A DNA stretch of 6,188 nt from Magnetovibrio sp. (GTDB taxonomy: Bacteria; Pseudomonadota; Alphaproteobacteria; Rhodospirillales; Magnetovibrionaceae): NCBI GenBank assembly GCA_016764335.1, contig JAESSB010000039.1, positions 5,531-11,718 on the forward strand. The letters run 5' to 3'. Of the stretch, positions 1 through 5,000 are shown in pieces. Every line of letters begins with the position of its first letter. Position 1 is the first letter of the stretch. The notes beneath the pieces were generated by a model. It did not search any database and was not told the origin of the DNA. It was given only the letters and a program-made list of their open reading frames with translations. The position numbers were made by a program, and so were the translations under genes.

Positions 1-103
1 AAGGGGAACTCATATGGTCATCTATGCGTATTACTCGACGATAGCCCCTTCCCCTTCTTCCCTGAAGGCAAAGGTGGCCTCTTGGCCGCGCCGCAGGGGC
101 CTA

Positions 104-134
104 CGCGCGGGGCGCGGGTGCGCTCTTACGGGCC
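104..134. repeat. GC hairpin followed by decamer CTTACGGGCC (copy 1)
   Basis: A 5-bp perfect stem (CGCGC, loop GGG, GCGCG; 104-116) is followed by CTTACGGGCC at 125-134. The same decamer, in the same orientation and again just after a GC-rich hairpin, occurs at 507-516. No T-run follows, so it is not an obvious terminator. It may be a REP-like element. Function is unknown. Confidence 0.45.
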
Positions 135-186
135 ATGGCGGAGCTCTTAATGCTATTTTCTTGCCGAAGGCATGAAAATTCCTTTC
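135..186. repeat. Left arm of long imperfect inverted repeat
   Basis: Bases 135-159 match the reverse complement of 429-453 at 24 of 25 positions, including 18 consecutive matches (135-152 against 436-453). After an unmatched stretch, 175-186 matches the reverse complement of 406-417 at 11 of 12 positions. The arms enclose an AT-rich core of about 220 bases. The arrangement could be the ends of a small non-autonomous mobile element, a recombination or replication site, or a large cruciform. No transposase is nearby in the window. Confidence 0.7.
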
Positions 187-231
187 CATGTTTTAATCTT
201 AATAAAGAGTCGGAAAATTCTAGCTCAGAAG

Positions 232-317
232 GGGGTATGACAAATTGGGACACCCTTCTTCTCGAAAAGATTCCAACTAATGATATGTCAATTTAACATA
301 GGGGTGTGACAGATTGG
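232..317 (+). repeat. Two direct copies of GGGGTRTGACARATTGG
   Basis: The 17-mer GGGGTATGACAAATTGG (232-248) recurs as GGGGTGTGACAGATTGG (301-317), with two differences and a period of 69 bases. Both lie in the AT-rich core between the inverted-repeat arms. Such a pair could bind a replication initiator, recombinase or regulator. Two copies are too few to call iterons with any confidence. Confidence 0.45.
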
Positions 318-405
318 CATATAAACCACTTACTAACCCCCCATTAAACAACCACTAACCACTTTAACTTAGGTTTGGTTTTGAATATTTATTGATCAAT
401 TCTTT

Positions 406-453
406 GAAAGGGATTTTAGGCTATGCCTAAAATAACATTAAGAGCTCCGCCAT
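406..453. repeat. Right arm of inverted repeat with internal palindrome
   Basis: This is the partner of 135-186. It also contains its own perfect palindrome at 413-433: a 9-bp stem ATTTTAGGC, loop TAT, then GCCTAAAAT. The palindrome has T-runs only on the 5' side of the stem on either strand, so it is not a classical intrinsic terminator. It could act as an RNA hairpin downstream of Int1 or as a DNA structure. Confidence 0.65.
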
Positions 454-473
454 TCGCCCTAAAAGGGGCTCAT

Positions 474-516
474 AGCCGCTTTTGTGTGCGCCCCCGGCGC
501 ACGCGGCTTACGGGCC
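474..516. repeat. Bulged GC hairpin plus decamer CTTACGGGCC (copy 2)
   Basis: Two nested perfect stems form one hairpin: AGCCGC (474-479) pairs with GCGGCT (503-508), and GTGCGCC (486-492) pairs with GGCGCAC (496-502), with loop CCC and a one-sided 6-base bulge at 480-485. CTTACGGGCC follows at 507-516, overlapping the outer stem, as in the copy at 125-134. On the minus strand this structure lies about 35-70 bases after the Int1 stop codon. It could protect or slow the end of that transcript, but there is no U-tract for a classical terminator. Confidence 0.5.
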
Positions 517-520
517 TTCG

Positions 521-538
521 ACCCTCTGTCTACAGGGT
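521..538 (-). terminator. Weak hairpin just after Int1 stop
   Basis: On the minus strand ACCCT and AGGGT can pair around an 8-base loop, starting 7 bases after the Int1 stop codon. The stem is only 5 bp and is followed by CGAAGG rather than a T-run, so an intrinsic terminator is doubtful. It is listed because it is the nearest structure to the gene end. Confidence 0.2.
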
Positions 539-544
539 AAAATT

Positions 545-1579
545 TTAGCCAAGCTTTTTTGCTAAATCAGCGGCTTTTAAGTGGGTGTATCTCTTCAACA
601 TGTCCAACGTTTTGTGCCCAGTGATCGCGGAGACCTCCATTATGTCGAGGCCCATTTCAAAGAGGCGACTGGTCGCTTCGTGCCGCAGATCATGAAAACG
701 AAAATCTTTTAGCTTGGCGGCTTCTCGGGCTTTTCTGAAATGATATTCAATCGTGTCGACGGCCTGTCCAGCATCTTTTTTTATTGGAAATATTCGAGCC
801 TCGCTTAGATTGGCCGGAGTATCTTTAATTGCTTTCAGGGCTCGCGAACTCAGTGGAACATTTCTAGACGTATTGTTTTTTGTATCTGGTAGATGTGCGA
901 CACATTCATTGAAATCAATATGTTTTCTTTGAATGCTCAGAATCTCACCCAGCCGCATTCCTGTCTCCAGTGCAATAATGATGATAGGTGTTAGATAAAT
1001 GCAGCTGACGTTTTTGCTCGCAACTAAAAGCCGCTTTTCTTCGTCTTTTTTATCATCTGCATTTGCGACAAGTCGGCGATCTCGGCCAAGTCTGTGTTTT
1101 GGCATCCTAACGCCCCGGACGGGATTACTAAGACCTTCCATGCCCCATTCTTGACGAGCTGTCTCGTAGACTTGGCTTACTATCGTGGCGAGATTTCTAA
1201 TAGTCGTGGGGGCCTTGTTCTCCTTCAAAAGGGCATCGCGCCAACTGGCTATATCAGCACTCCGCAGAGCCGTTAGGGCAAACTCAGATAAAGCCATTGA
1301 TCTAAGTTGGCGGATTCTGGCGGTTTCTTGCTTTGCCCCTTTTTTGGTCGGCGTCACCTCAATGAGGTAACGCTCAAGGGCTTCATACAAGGATGTGTTT
1401 TCGGCATCGCCAAGTGGTACAAATTTACGTTTGTCCATTTGGTTTTCAATTTCGGTAGCCCAGCGTTTAGCATCTGCTTTGCTCTCAAAGCTGTCAGTCT
1501 GCGAGGGAAACCCTTTTCGGCGCACTTGCGCTCGCCAAGTTGTTCCTCTTTTTCCAACATACTTACTGATTGTTGCCAT
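545..1579 (-). CDS. Tyrosine recombinase/integrase (Int1)
   Basis: This is a site-specific recombinase that cuts and joins DNA through a tyrosine nucleophile, most likely integrating or excising a mobile element. Numbered from the chosen start (344 aa), the N-terminal part (about 1-50, with WRAQVRRKG) looks like an arm-type DNA-binding domain and about 60-160 is the SAM-like core-binding domain. The catalytic domain has the full set: Arg209 (TGMRLGE), Lys234 (DTKNN), His296 and Arg299 (FHDLRH), His322 (TGHKT) and Tyr331 (KRYTH). The ATG at 1577-1579 is preceded by GAGGTGG eight bases upstream. An in-frame TTG at 1613-1615 would add 12 residues but places that Shine-Dalgarno inside the coding region, so I reject it. 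The gene lies 126 bases downstream of the tRNA-Ser 3' end in the same direction, the usual arrangement for an integrase of an element inserted at a tRNA 3' end. It looks intact. Its element would extend to the left; no other gene of it is seen. Confidence 0.95.
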   Translation of the reverse strand: MATISKYVGKRGTTWRAQVRRKGFPSQTDSFESKADAKRWATEIENQMDKRKFVPLGDAENTSLYEALERYLIEVTPTKKGAKQETARIRQLRSMALSEFALTALRSADIASWRDALLKENKAPTTIRNLATIVSQVYETARQEWGMEGLSNPVRGVRMPKHRLGRDRRLVANADDKKDEEKRLLVASKNVSCIYLTPIIIIALETGMRLGEILSIQRKHIDFNECVAHLPDTKNNTSRNVPLSSRALKAIKDTPANLSEARIFPIKKDAGQAVDTIEYHFRKAREAAKLKDFRFHDLRHEATSRLFEMGLDIMEVSAITGHKTLDMLKRYTHLKAADLAKKLG

Positions 1580-1586
1580 TGCTTCG

Positions 1587-1593
1587 TCCACCT
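1587..1593 (-). promoter_or_regulatory. Ribosome binding site that fixes the Int1 start
   Basis: The minus strand reads GAGGTGG, then eight bases, then ATG. This is close to the ideal spacing and supports the 344-residue form over the TTG-initiated longer frame. Confidence 0.7.
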
Positions 1594-1609
1594 CGATTAT
1601 GATTTTGGT

Positions 1610-1627
1610 GTGCAAAGTTTGTGCAAA
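1610..1627. repeat. Tandem GTGCAAA pair, 11-bp spacing
   Basis: GTGCAAA occurs at 1610-1616 and 1621-1627 on the plus strand, one helical turn apart, just upstream of the Int1 ribosome binding site. The position suits an operator or integrase arm sites, but two heptamers are weak evidence. Confidence 0.3.
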
Positions 1628-1705
1628 AAACGACAGAATTGCAAGTGTTTTCTTTTTTATTGAATGGCGGTGCGTTGCTTAATTAGTTGATTTTATTTAC
1701 TTAAA

Positions 1706-1795
1706 TGGCGGAGAGACAGGGATTCGAACCCTGGGAACTCGTGTGAGCTCAACGGTTTTCGAGACCGCCCCGTTCGACCACTCCGGCATCTCTCC
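1706..1795 (-). tRNA. tRNA-Ser(CGA)
   Basis: This is a complete 90-base class II tRNA. The acceptor stem GGAGAGA pairs with TCTCTCC, followed by discriminator G and an encoded CCA (1706-1708). The anticodon loop is CTCGAAA, giving anticodon CGA for the serine codon UCG, closed by CGGT/ACCG. The long variable arm GAGCTC-ACAC-GAGTTC is typical of serine tRNAs. The T arm is CAGGG-TTCGAAT-CCCTG. It sits between two tyrosine integrase genes, with its 3' end facing Int1 and its 5' end 41 bases from the Int2 stop codon. tRNA 3' ends are common integration targets, so this is the likely attachment locus for at least one of the elements. It could instead be carried by the mobile element. Confidence 0.97.
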
Positions 1796-1801
1796 GTATT
1801 G

Positions 1802-1807
1802 ATATTA
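1802..1807 (-). promoter_or_regulatory. Possible -10 box for tRNA-Ser
   Basis: TAATAT on the minus strand ends 6 bases before the tRNA 5' end, which would put the transcription start almost at the mature end. No good -35 is seen at the expected distance, so this is tentative. If it is not a promoter, the tRNA would rely on read-through from the Int2 operon. Confidence 0.25.
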
Positions 1808-1833
1808 AAGGTTTTTTTAGATTTCCATTTTTC

Positions 1834-1867
1834 GTTTTACACTTTCGATCCGTTGTGTTTTACACTT
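1834..1867. repeat. 11-bp direct repeat GTTTTACACTT between Int2 and tRNA
   Basis: GTTTTACACTT occurs perfectly at 1834-1844 and 1857-1867, a period of 23 bases, straddling the Int2 stop codon. Short direct repeats beside an integrase gene and next to its target are the usual form of arm-type integrase binding sites. The alternative is a chance duplication within the last codons of int2. Confidence 0.5.
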
Positions 1868-2871
1868 CTAGACTTGTTTAGCTTATCCACAGCAGTTGTT
1901 GCACGGCGTTTTTGGTCAGCTTGTTGTGTATAGTGACTGACCATTGCCGTTGATCGATGGCCCGTAAATGCCATAATCTCGCGGTCAGTGCAACCTTCTT
2001 CCGCGAGGATTGACGCGGCGGTTTTTCGGAGACCGTGGAAGCTGATTCCGGTCATGTCCATGCGTTTGATTTCCGTGCAAAATAAATTCGAATAGCTGTC
2101 GACGCGGCGATACGGTAGGCCCTTGGCGTTGGTGACGATCAGGGGTGATCGCCGGGAGAGGTGATCCAAGTAAGATTTAAGGCGGTGTGTGCAGGGTAGA
2201 ATTAATTCTTCGCCTGTTTTTTGTTGCTTCAGTGTGATGGTTAGTCCGTCATAAGCCGACCAGGGTAGGGTTAATAAATCACCCAGCCGTTGGCCGGTGT
2301 TAAGCCCCAGTTCAAACGCAATGCGGTGGTGGGCGCGTGCATTTTTGGTAAATGCAACGATTTGATCGTGCGTCCACACCTTTGCACCATCACCCAATTT
2401 TAACTTTTTGATGTTTTTGCAGGGGTTGTCAGTGCGCCATTCTAGGTCAATCGCGTAATTCATGAGCGTGCGCAAGAATGCAATCGTTTTGTTGGCGCGG
2501 CTGGGGCTGTCTTGGTTGTCATTGCGCAGCTTGATGGCAAATTTACGGGGAAGGGTGGCTGCGGGTTTCGCGCCTGCACGGTCTTCTAAAAAAGCCATGG
2601 TGCGTTCGTATTCTTTTTTGGTTTTTGGCTTAAGTTGGCGGTATTCAGGGCTGTTTTTATAGCGCGCCATAAGGTCGGTCATTGACCCTGATGTATAGCC
2701 TTGGCGTGTGTTAGGGGCTGTAAATCTGGCGTGAATGCGGCTGTAATTTTCCAGCCATTCGGGTGTGCCGGGTTCACCATCTATGGCAAACCGTTGGCCT
2801 TGGCGGCGGTAGTAGGTGTTCAGATAGGTCTTACGTTTGATGGCCTGCACATATTTGAAGCGAACCTTCAT
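1837..2871 (-). CDS. Tyrosine recombinase/phage integrase (Int2)
   Basis: This is a second tyrosine site-specific recombinase, clearly different in sequence from Int1. It is 344 aa from the chosen start. The N-terminus (KVRFKYV, then YYRRQGQRF) resembles Roseobacter-type prophage integrases, about 60-150 is the core-binding domain, and the catalytic domain is complete: Arg195 (NTGQRLGD), Lys218 (QQKTGE), His279 and Arg282 (FHGLRK), His305 (TGHRS) and Tyr314 (SHYTQQ). I chose the ATG at 2869-2871 because family resemblance begins there. An in-frame ATG at 2902-2904 has a better ribosome binding site (AAGGGG, 9 bases upstream) and would add 11 residues; starts at 2883 and 2892 are also possible. 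All of these overlap the end of the HTH gene by 41-74 bases, so the two are surely co-expressed. It probably integrates or excises the element to its right. It ends 41 bases before the tRNA-Ser 5' end. It appears intact. Confidence 0.95.
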   Translation of the reverse strand: MKVRFKYVQAIKRKTYLNTYYRRQGQRFAIDGEPGTPEWLENYSRIHARFTAPNTRQGYTSGSMTDLMARYKNSPEYRQLKPKTKKEYERTMAFLEDRAGAKPAATLPRKFAIKLRNDNQDSPSRANKTIAFLRTLMNYAIDLEWRTDNPCKNIKKLKLGDGAKVWTHDQIVAFTKNARAHHRIAFELGLNTGQRLGDLLTLPWSAYDGLTITLKQQKTGEELILPCTHRLKSYLDHLSRRSPLIVTNAKGLPYRRVDSYSNLFCTEIKRMDMTGISFHGLRKTAASILAEEGCTDREIMAFTGHRSTAMVSHYTQQADQKRRATTAVDKLNKSRSVKHNGSKV

Positions 2872-3112
2872 CGCAGATTTCATTCCATTCATTTTCCAGT
2901 TCATTTGGATACACCCCTTTTTTGCATTGGTCAATTGCGGCGTCTAAATCTTGGCGATCCCACGCCTTGTTCCCGCCAAGATTTGGTAATGGTGAGATAT
3001 GCTTAAATTTACGGTCAAACGTTGACGCTGAAACGCCCAAATACGCCGCCGCGAGGCGTCGCGGCATTAGTCGCGGCCAGTCAGGCATATCGGCGAAGGA
3101 GAAGCGTTTCAT
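2831..3112 (-). CDS. Small helix-turn-helix DNA-binding protein, probable excisionase/regulator
   Basis: A 93-residue protein. Residues about 18-60 form a winged helix-turn-helix of the MerR/AlpA/excisionase kind: RRLAAAYLGVSASTF (helix, turn, recognition helix), a proline/glycine-rich wing, then WDRQDLDAAID. The motif MPDWPRLM before it is, as I recall, common in small proteins encoded next to integrases in Rhodobacterales prophages. Its likely role is to direct excision with Int2 or control int2 expression; this is inferred from family and position. The ATG at 3110-3112 has AGGA about 12 bases upstream. A GTG at 3140-3142 would add ten residues, is preceded by AAAGG with almost no spacing, and would overlap the end of the methyltransferase remnant. 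The 3' end overlaps int2 by at least 41 bases. Confidence 0.8.
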   Translation of the reverse strand: MKRFSFADMPDWPRLMPRRLAAAYLGVSASTFDRKFKHISPLPNLGGNKAWDRQDLDAAIDQCKKGVYPNELENEWNEICDEGSLQICAGHQT

Positions 3113-3131
3113 TGTAAAGTCTAATCCTGGT

Positions 3132-3442
3132 TTACGCGGCACCCTTTAAAGCATCGACTTTGTTAATCCGTTCTCCGATCCAACGCATGACGGGGACCGC
3201 CATTGAATTGCCAAGGGCTTTGTATCTTGGTCCGTCTGGGCAAATCTGGCCTTCATGCTTTGGTCGCCCATAATGGATATTTGTGTAATTGTCAGTGAAG
3301 CCTTGAAGGCGTTCGCATTCAATTAGCGTTAGCCGGCGGACGGGAATTTTTCGATTTCGGAATAGGCAACGGCCCGCCAGCCCAAGGGTTCCCAGGCGAC
3401 GGTCGCGGCTTCTATTCCTGAACAAACTGAAAGATATTTCAA
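3132..3442 (-). pseudogene. Collapsed C5-cytosine DNA methyltransferase (large internal deletion)
   Basis: The intact family methylates cytosine in DNA using SAM. Here only the two ends survive, in different frames. The first part starts at a TTG (3440-3442) with GGAG eight bases upstream. It encodes 36 recognisable residues, including SVCSGIEAATVAWEPLGW (the SAM-binding motif I region) and SEIEKFPSA, then runs into a stop at 3329-3331. The second part (3132-3341, one frame over) encodes 69 residues with motif IX (VRRLTLIECERLQGF) and motif X (YKALGNSMAVPVMRW). The catalytic Pro-Cys motif, ENV motif and target-recognition domain are absent, so the enzyme is dead. The junction near 3332-3344 reads CCCGTCCGCCGGC, which fits both FPSA and VRRL codons, suggesting deletion between short matching sequences. 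A continuous 140-codon frame (3132-3554) spans this region but reads the N-terminal part out of frame. Confidence 0.85.
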
Positions 3443-3534
3443 TTCTCATTCTCCATCCGTTTACAGCCCTGCCATAAGTATTCAGCAATCGGGCATGTGT
3501 AATAAAATTACCGTTTTCTTTACTTAAGCGATCC
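3443..3534 (-). other. Possible remnant of another small gene
   Basis: These 92 bases separate two otherwise tightly packed genes. An ATG overlaps the stop codon of the 81-aa gene (ATGA, as elsewhere in the operon) but its frame closes after four codons. Another frame, lacking any start, encodes CPIAEYLWQGCKRMENEN and stops exactly on the TTGA that starts the methyltransferase. A gene between them may have collapsed by deletion and frameshift. I do not recognise the peptide, and chance is a serious alternative. Confidence 0.3.
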
Positions 3535-3780
3535 TCATGTAACGTTTTCGTCATTTTCTTTACTTGTGTCGGTTTGGGACGTTAAAGCTCCTGCTTGGCG
3601 AAGCTCGTTCATGATTGCTTCAAAGGCATTGTCGCTTTTGACCAATCGCCGCCCGTCCGGCCAAATAACAACAAGGTTCATGTTCACGGTAAAATCACCG
3701 TCGATGTTCTCAAGGTCAGTTTCAACTTCGACGTTCCACAGTTCTCCGTTGCCGTATTTTTCGATAAATTCAGATGACAT
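3535..3780 (-). CDS. Hypothetical 81-aa phage accessory protein
   Basis: I do not recognise a family. The protein is acidic in its first half (ELWNVEVETDLENIDGDF), followed by a likely beta strand pair (VNMNLVVIWPDGRRLVKSD) and a helix (AFEAIMNELRQAG). No signal peptide or membrane segment is seen. The ATG at 3778-3780 shares its first base with the TAA stop of the membrane-protein gene and has AAGGA eight bases upstream, so its translation is probably coupled. The C-terminus carries a variant of the operon's boundary motif (LTSQTD, TTAACGTCC at 3577-3585) followed by a polar tail. It is the last intact gene before the methyltransferase remnant. Confidence 0.75.
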   Translation of the reverse strand: MSSEFIEKYGNGELWNVEVETDLENIDGDFTVNMNLVVIWPDGRRLVKSDNAFEAIMNELRQAGALTSQTDTSKENDENVT

Positions 3781-4046
3781 TATTGGGTTCCTTTCGTGGA
3801 TTTGTGGTCGGACGTTTGGTTGCGATTGAATTGCACAGTAATTTTATCAGCCATCCTAGATGCGATGTGGGCGTATAGACCAAAGAGGCCGATCACGAAT
3901 GCAACATCAAACCAATGGACAAATTGTTCGCCCCAAATCAGCCTCTCGACCATGCTGCTAATAATTTGCTCGGCAATCCAAACGCACGTGGACAGTCCAA
4001 AGAGGCGGATTGCATCGTATCTTGCCAAGATGAATAGTTTCGTCAT
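3780..4046 (-). CDS. Small hypothetical membrane protein
   Basis: An 88-residue protein with two hydrophobic stretches: about 14-31 (LFGLSTCVWIAEQIISSM, weaker) and about 46-62 (FDVAFVIGLFGLYAHIA, clear). It probably spans the inner membrane once or twice. The C-terminal part (about 63-88) is polar and ends in the boundary motif NQTS plus a nine-residue tail. The ATG at 4044-4046 overlaps the methyltransferase stop codon as ATGA, with AAGGTGA six bases upstream. I do not recognise a family. Small membrane proteins in phage accessory operons can act in superinfection exclusion or lysis, but nothing here shows either. Confidence 0.75.
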   Translation of the reverse strand: MTKLFILARYDAIRLFGLSTCVWIAEQIISSMVERLIWGEQFVHWFDVAFVIGLFGLYAHIASRMADKITVQFNRNQTSDHKSTKGTQ

Positions 4047-4570
4047 TTTGTGTCACCTTCGTTGGACGTTTGCGGTTTCATAAAAACAAGCCAGTGTGTC
4101 AGGCCCTTGCGACCGGACAGATGCCCGAACAGTGGCCGCATGGGTGCAAGGTCAATAACCTCACGAACCTTGATCTGTGTTTCGTTCCATTTAAAGATCA
4201 GCGTTCCGTCTGGATGTAGAACCCGGAAGCATTCTGCGAAGCCTTGGCGCAGATCGTCTTGCCAGTTGTCGGACAGCTTACCGTACTTGGCGGCTAACCA
4301 GCTCTTCGGGCCAGCGCTAACAAGGTGCGGCGGATCGAATGCAATCAGCTTGAACGTCTCATCATCAAAAGGCATATCGCGGAAATCCATTTTCATATCT
4401 GGGTCGATATTTAGGGTGCGTGTGCCCGAAAGGTTCCCGTGCGAACGGTCAGTGACGGTGATTGTTTCAGTTCGGCAATCTCCAAAGATAACGTCAGGGT
4501 TTTTCTTATCATCCCACATCATCCGGGTGCCAGAAGCGGGGTCCAAAACTCTTTGCGTATTTCTGCTCAC
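4043..4570 (-). CDS. Phage-type class I SAM-dependent methyltransferase
   Basis: A 175-residue protein of the short, single-domain methyltransferase type often found in phages. Residues 8-19 (VLDPASGTRMMW) form the SAM-binding motif I region, FGDCR (29-33) follows the next strand, and DPPHL (79-83) is the motif IV-like catalytic site typical of amino-group or DNA methyltransferases. Further landmarks are WLAAKYGKL, AECFRVLHPDGTLIFKWNETQI and THWLVFMK. The substrate is not evident; DNA adenine is possible, but no target-recognition domain is present. The recognisable domain ends at FMK, and the boundary motif PQTS plus a short tail follow it. It starts at GTG (4568-4570), overlapping the previous stop as GTGA, with a modest AGGT site. 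It looks intact, unlike the cytosine methyltransferase downstream. Confidence 0.88.
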   Translation of the reverse strand: MSRNTQRVLDPASGTRMMWDDKKNPDVIFGDCRTETITVTDRSHGNLSGTRTLNIDPDMKMDFRDMPFDDETFKLIAFDPPHLVSAGPKSWLAAKYGKLSDNWQDDLRQGFAECFRVLHPDGTLIFKWNETQIKVREVIDLAPMRPLFGHLSGRKGLTHWLVFMKPQTSNEGDTK

Positions 4571-4779
4571 TGACCTGTTTTCTTGTTTTCTGAGGGGGAC
4601 GTTTGCGCGCGCTTAAGGCCATCTTCATTTGCAGACTTTTCCCAAAGTTTAATAGCGCGGTTAGTTGCTGCTTTTCGTTCGTTCTGTGTGATGATTCCGC
4701 GTATATAAAGACGTGATGGTGCCGTCTTGTCGGCGTCTTCGTGCGCACCAAGTTGCGCCGCTTTTTCTGCAATGCTCAT
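4567..4779 (-). CDS. Hypothetical 70-aa protein
   Basis: I do not recognise a family. The protein is small, charged and predicted mostly helical, with runs such as SIAEKAAQLGAHED and NRAIKLWEKSANEDG; no membrane segment or metal-binding motif is seen. The ATG at 4777-4779 overlaps the preceding stop codon as ATGA and has GAGG seven bases upstream; the frame runs further upstream but without a supported start. The protein ends in the boundary motif AQTS and a nine-residue tail, and its stop overlaps the GTG of the methyltransferase gene, so the two are probably translated together. Confidence 0.75.
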   Translation of the reverse strand: MSIAEKAAQLGAHEDADKTAPSRLYIRGIITQNERKAATNRAIKLWEKSANEDGLKRAQTSPSENKKTGQ

Positions 4780-5000
4780 AGCTTTTCCTCTGTGCCTGAA
4801 TCCGACAATTTCGGAACGGCACACCAATGCGTGATTTTGTTCATGGTGTCCCATTCACCGACCACTGGATTTTCAAATTCATCAACCCATTCGATACCGT
4901 TCCACCGAACATTTGGCAGACGACTTGCGTCATTTCCGTTCAGCCAAATGTCTATTGGCTTCCCATCTTTTGGGGCTGTTTCGAATTTTTGCGGGATCAT
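4776..5000 (-). CDS. DUF551-like protein (copy 2)
   Basis: A 74-residue protein with the hallmarks of DUF551-like phage proteins: FETAPKDGKPIDIWL at 6-20, a central tryptophan-rich strand region (VRWNGIEWVD) and a C-terminal ITHWCAVP. The function of the family is unknown; it is frequent in prophage accessory and early regions. A second, longer relative lies at 5488-5769; the two share a 17-base identical stretch encoding ETAPKD. The ATG at 4998-5000 overlaps the previous stop as ATGA and has AGGTGG six bases upstream. The C-terminal tail (LSDSGTEEKL) carries only a trace of the boundary motif, sharing GTCGGATTC with the copy at 5202. Confidence 0.82.
   Translation of the reverse strand: MIPQKFETAPKDGKPIDIWLNGNDASRLPNVRWNGIEWVDEFENPVVGEWDTMNKITHWCAVPKLSDSGTEEKL

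Larger units (their letters stand above)
1..544. other. Non-coding end region rich in hairpins and repeats
   Basis: I see no credible gene in this stretch on either strand. It has GC-rich blocks at about 80-135 and 470-520 around an AT-rich core (about 175-435). The blocks hold hairpins and a shared decamer; the core holds two copies of a 17-bp near-repeat. An inverted repeat joins 135-186 to 406-453. The region lies downstream of Int1, so it is not that gene's promoter. It could be an element end, an attachment or replication region, or decayed intergenic DNA; the sequence alone does not decide. Confidence 0.6.

Noticed and set aside
413..433. Palindrome as an intrinsic terminator for Int1
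   Set aside because: On both strands the stem ends in A-rich, not T-rich, sequence.
517..531. TTCGACCCTCTGTCT resembles the T-arm and 3' part of the tRNA-Ser (12 of 15 matches), a possible att fragment
   Set aside because: It is in the opposite orientation to the tRNA, whereas attL and attR should be direct repeats, and the match stops before the acceptor end.
1593..1600. CATAAT as a -10 box for Int1
   Set aside because: Transcription would start within the ribosome binding site, and the spacing to the nearest TTGCAC is 19 bases.
1580..1615. Upstream TTG start for Int1
   Set aside because: It would place the strong GAGGTGG ribosome binding site inside the coding region; family members usually begin at the residues encoded from 1579.
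1094..1682. Plus-strand open frames opposite Int1, and similar ones opposite the other genes
   Set aside because: They lie antisense to well-supported genes, lack ribosome binding sites and encode no recognisable domains.
3132..3554. A 140-codon open frame that looks like one intact protein
   Set aside because: Only its last 69 residues match a known family. The first part reads the cytosine methyltransferase N-terminus in the wrong frame, and its ATG lies inside the end of the 81-aa gene without a ribosome binding site.
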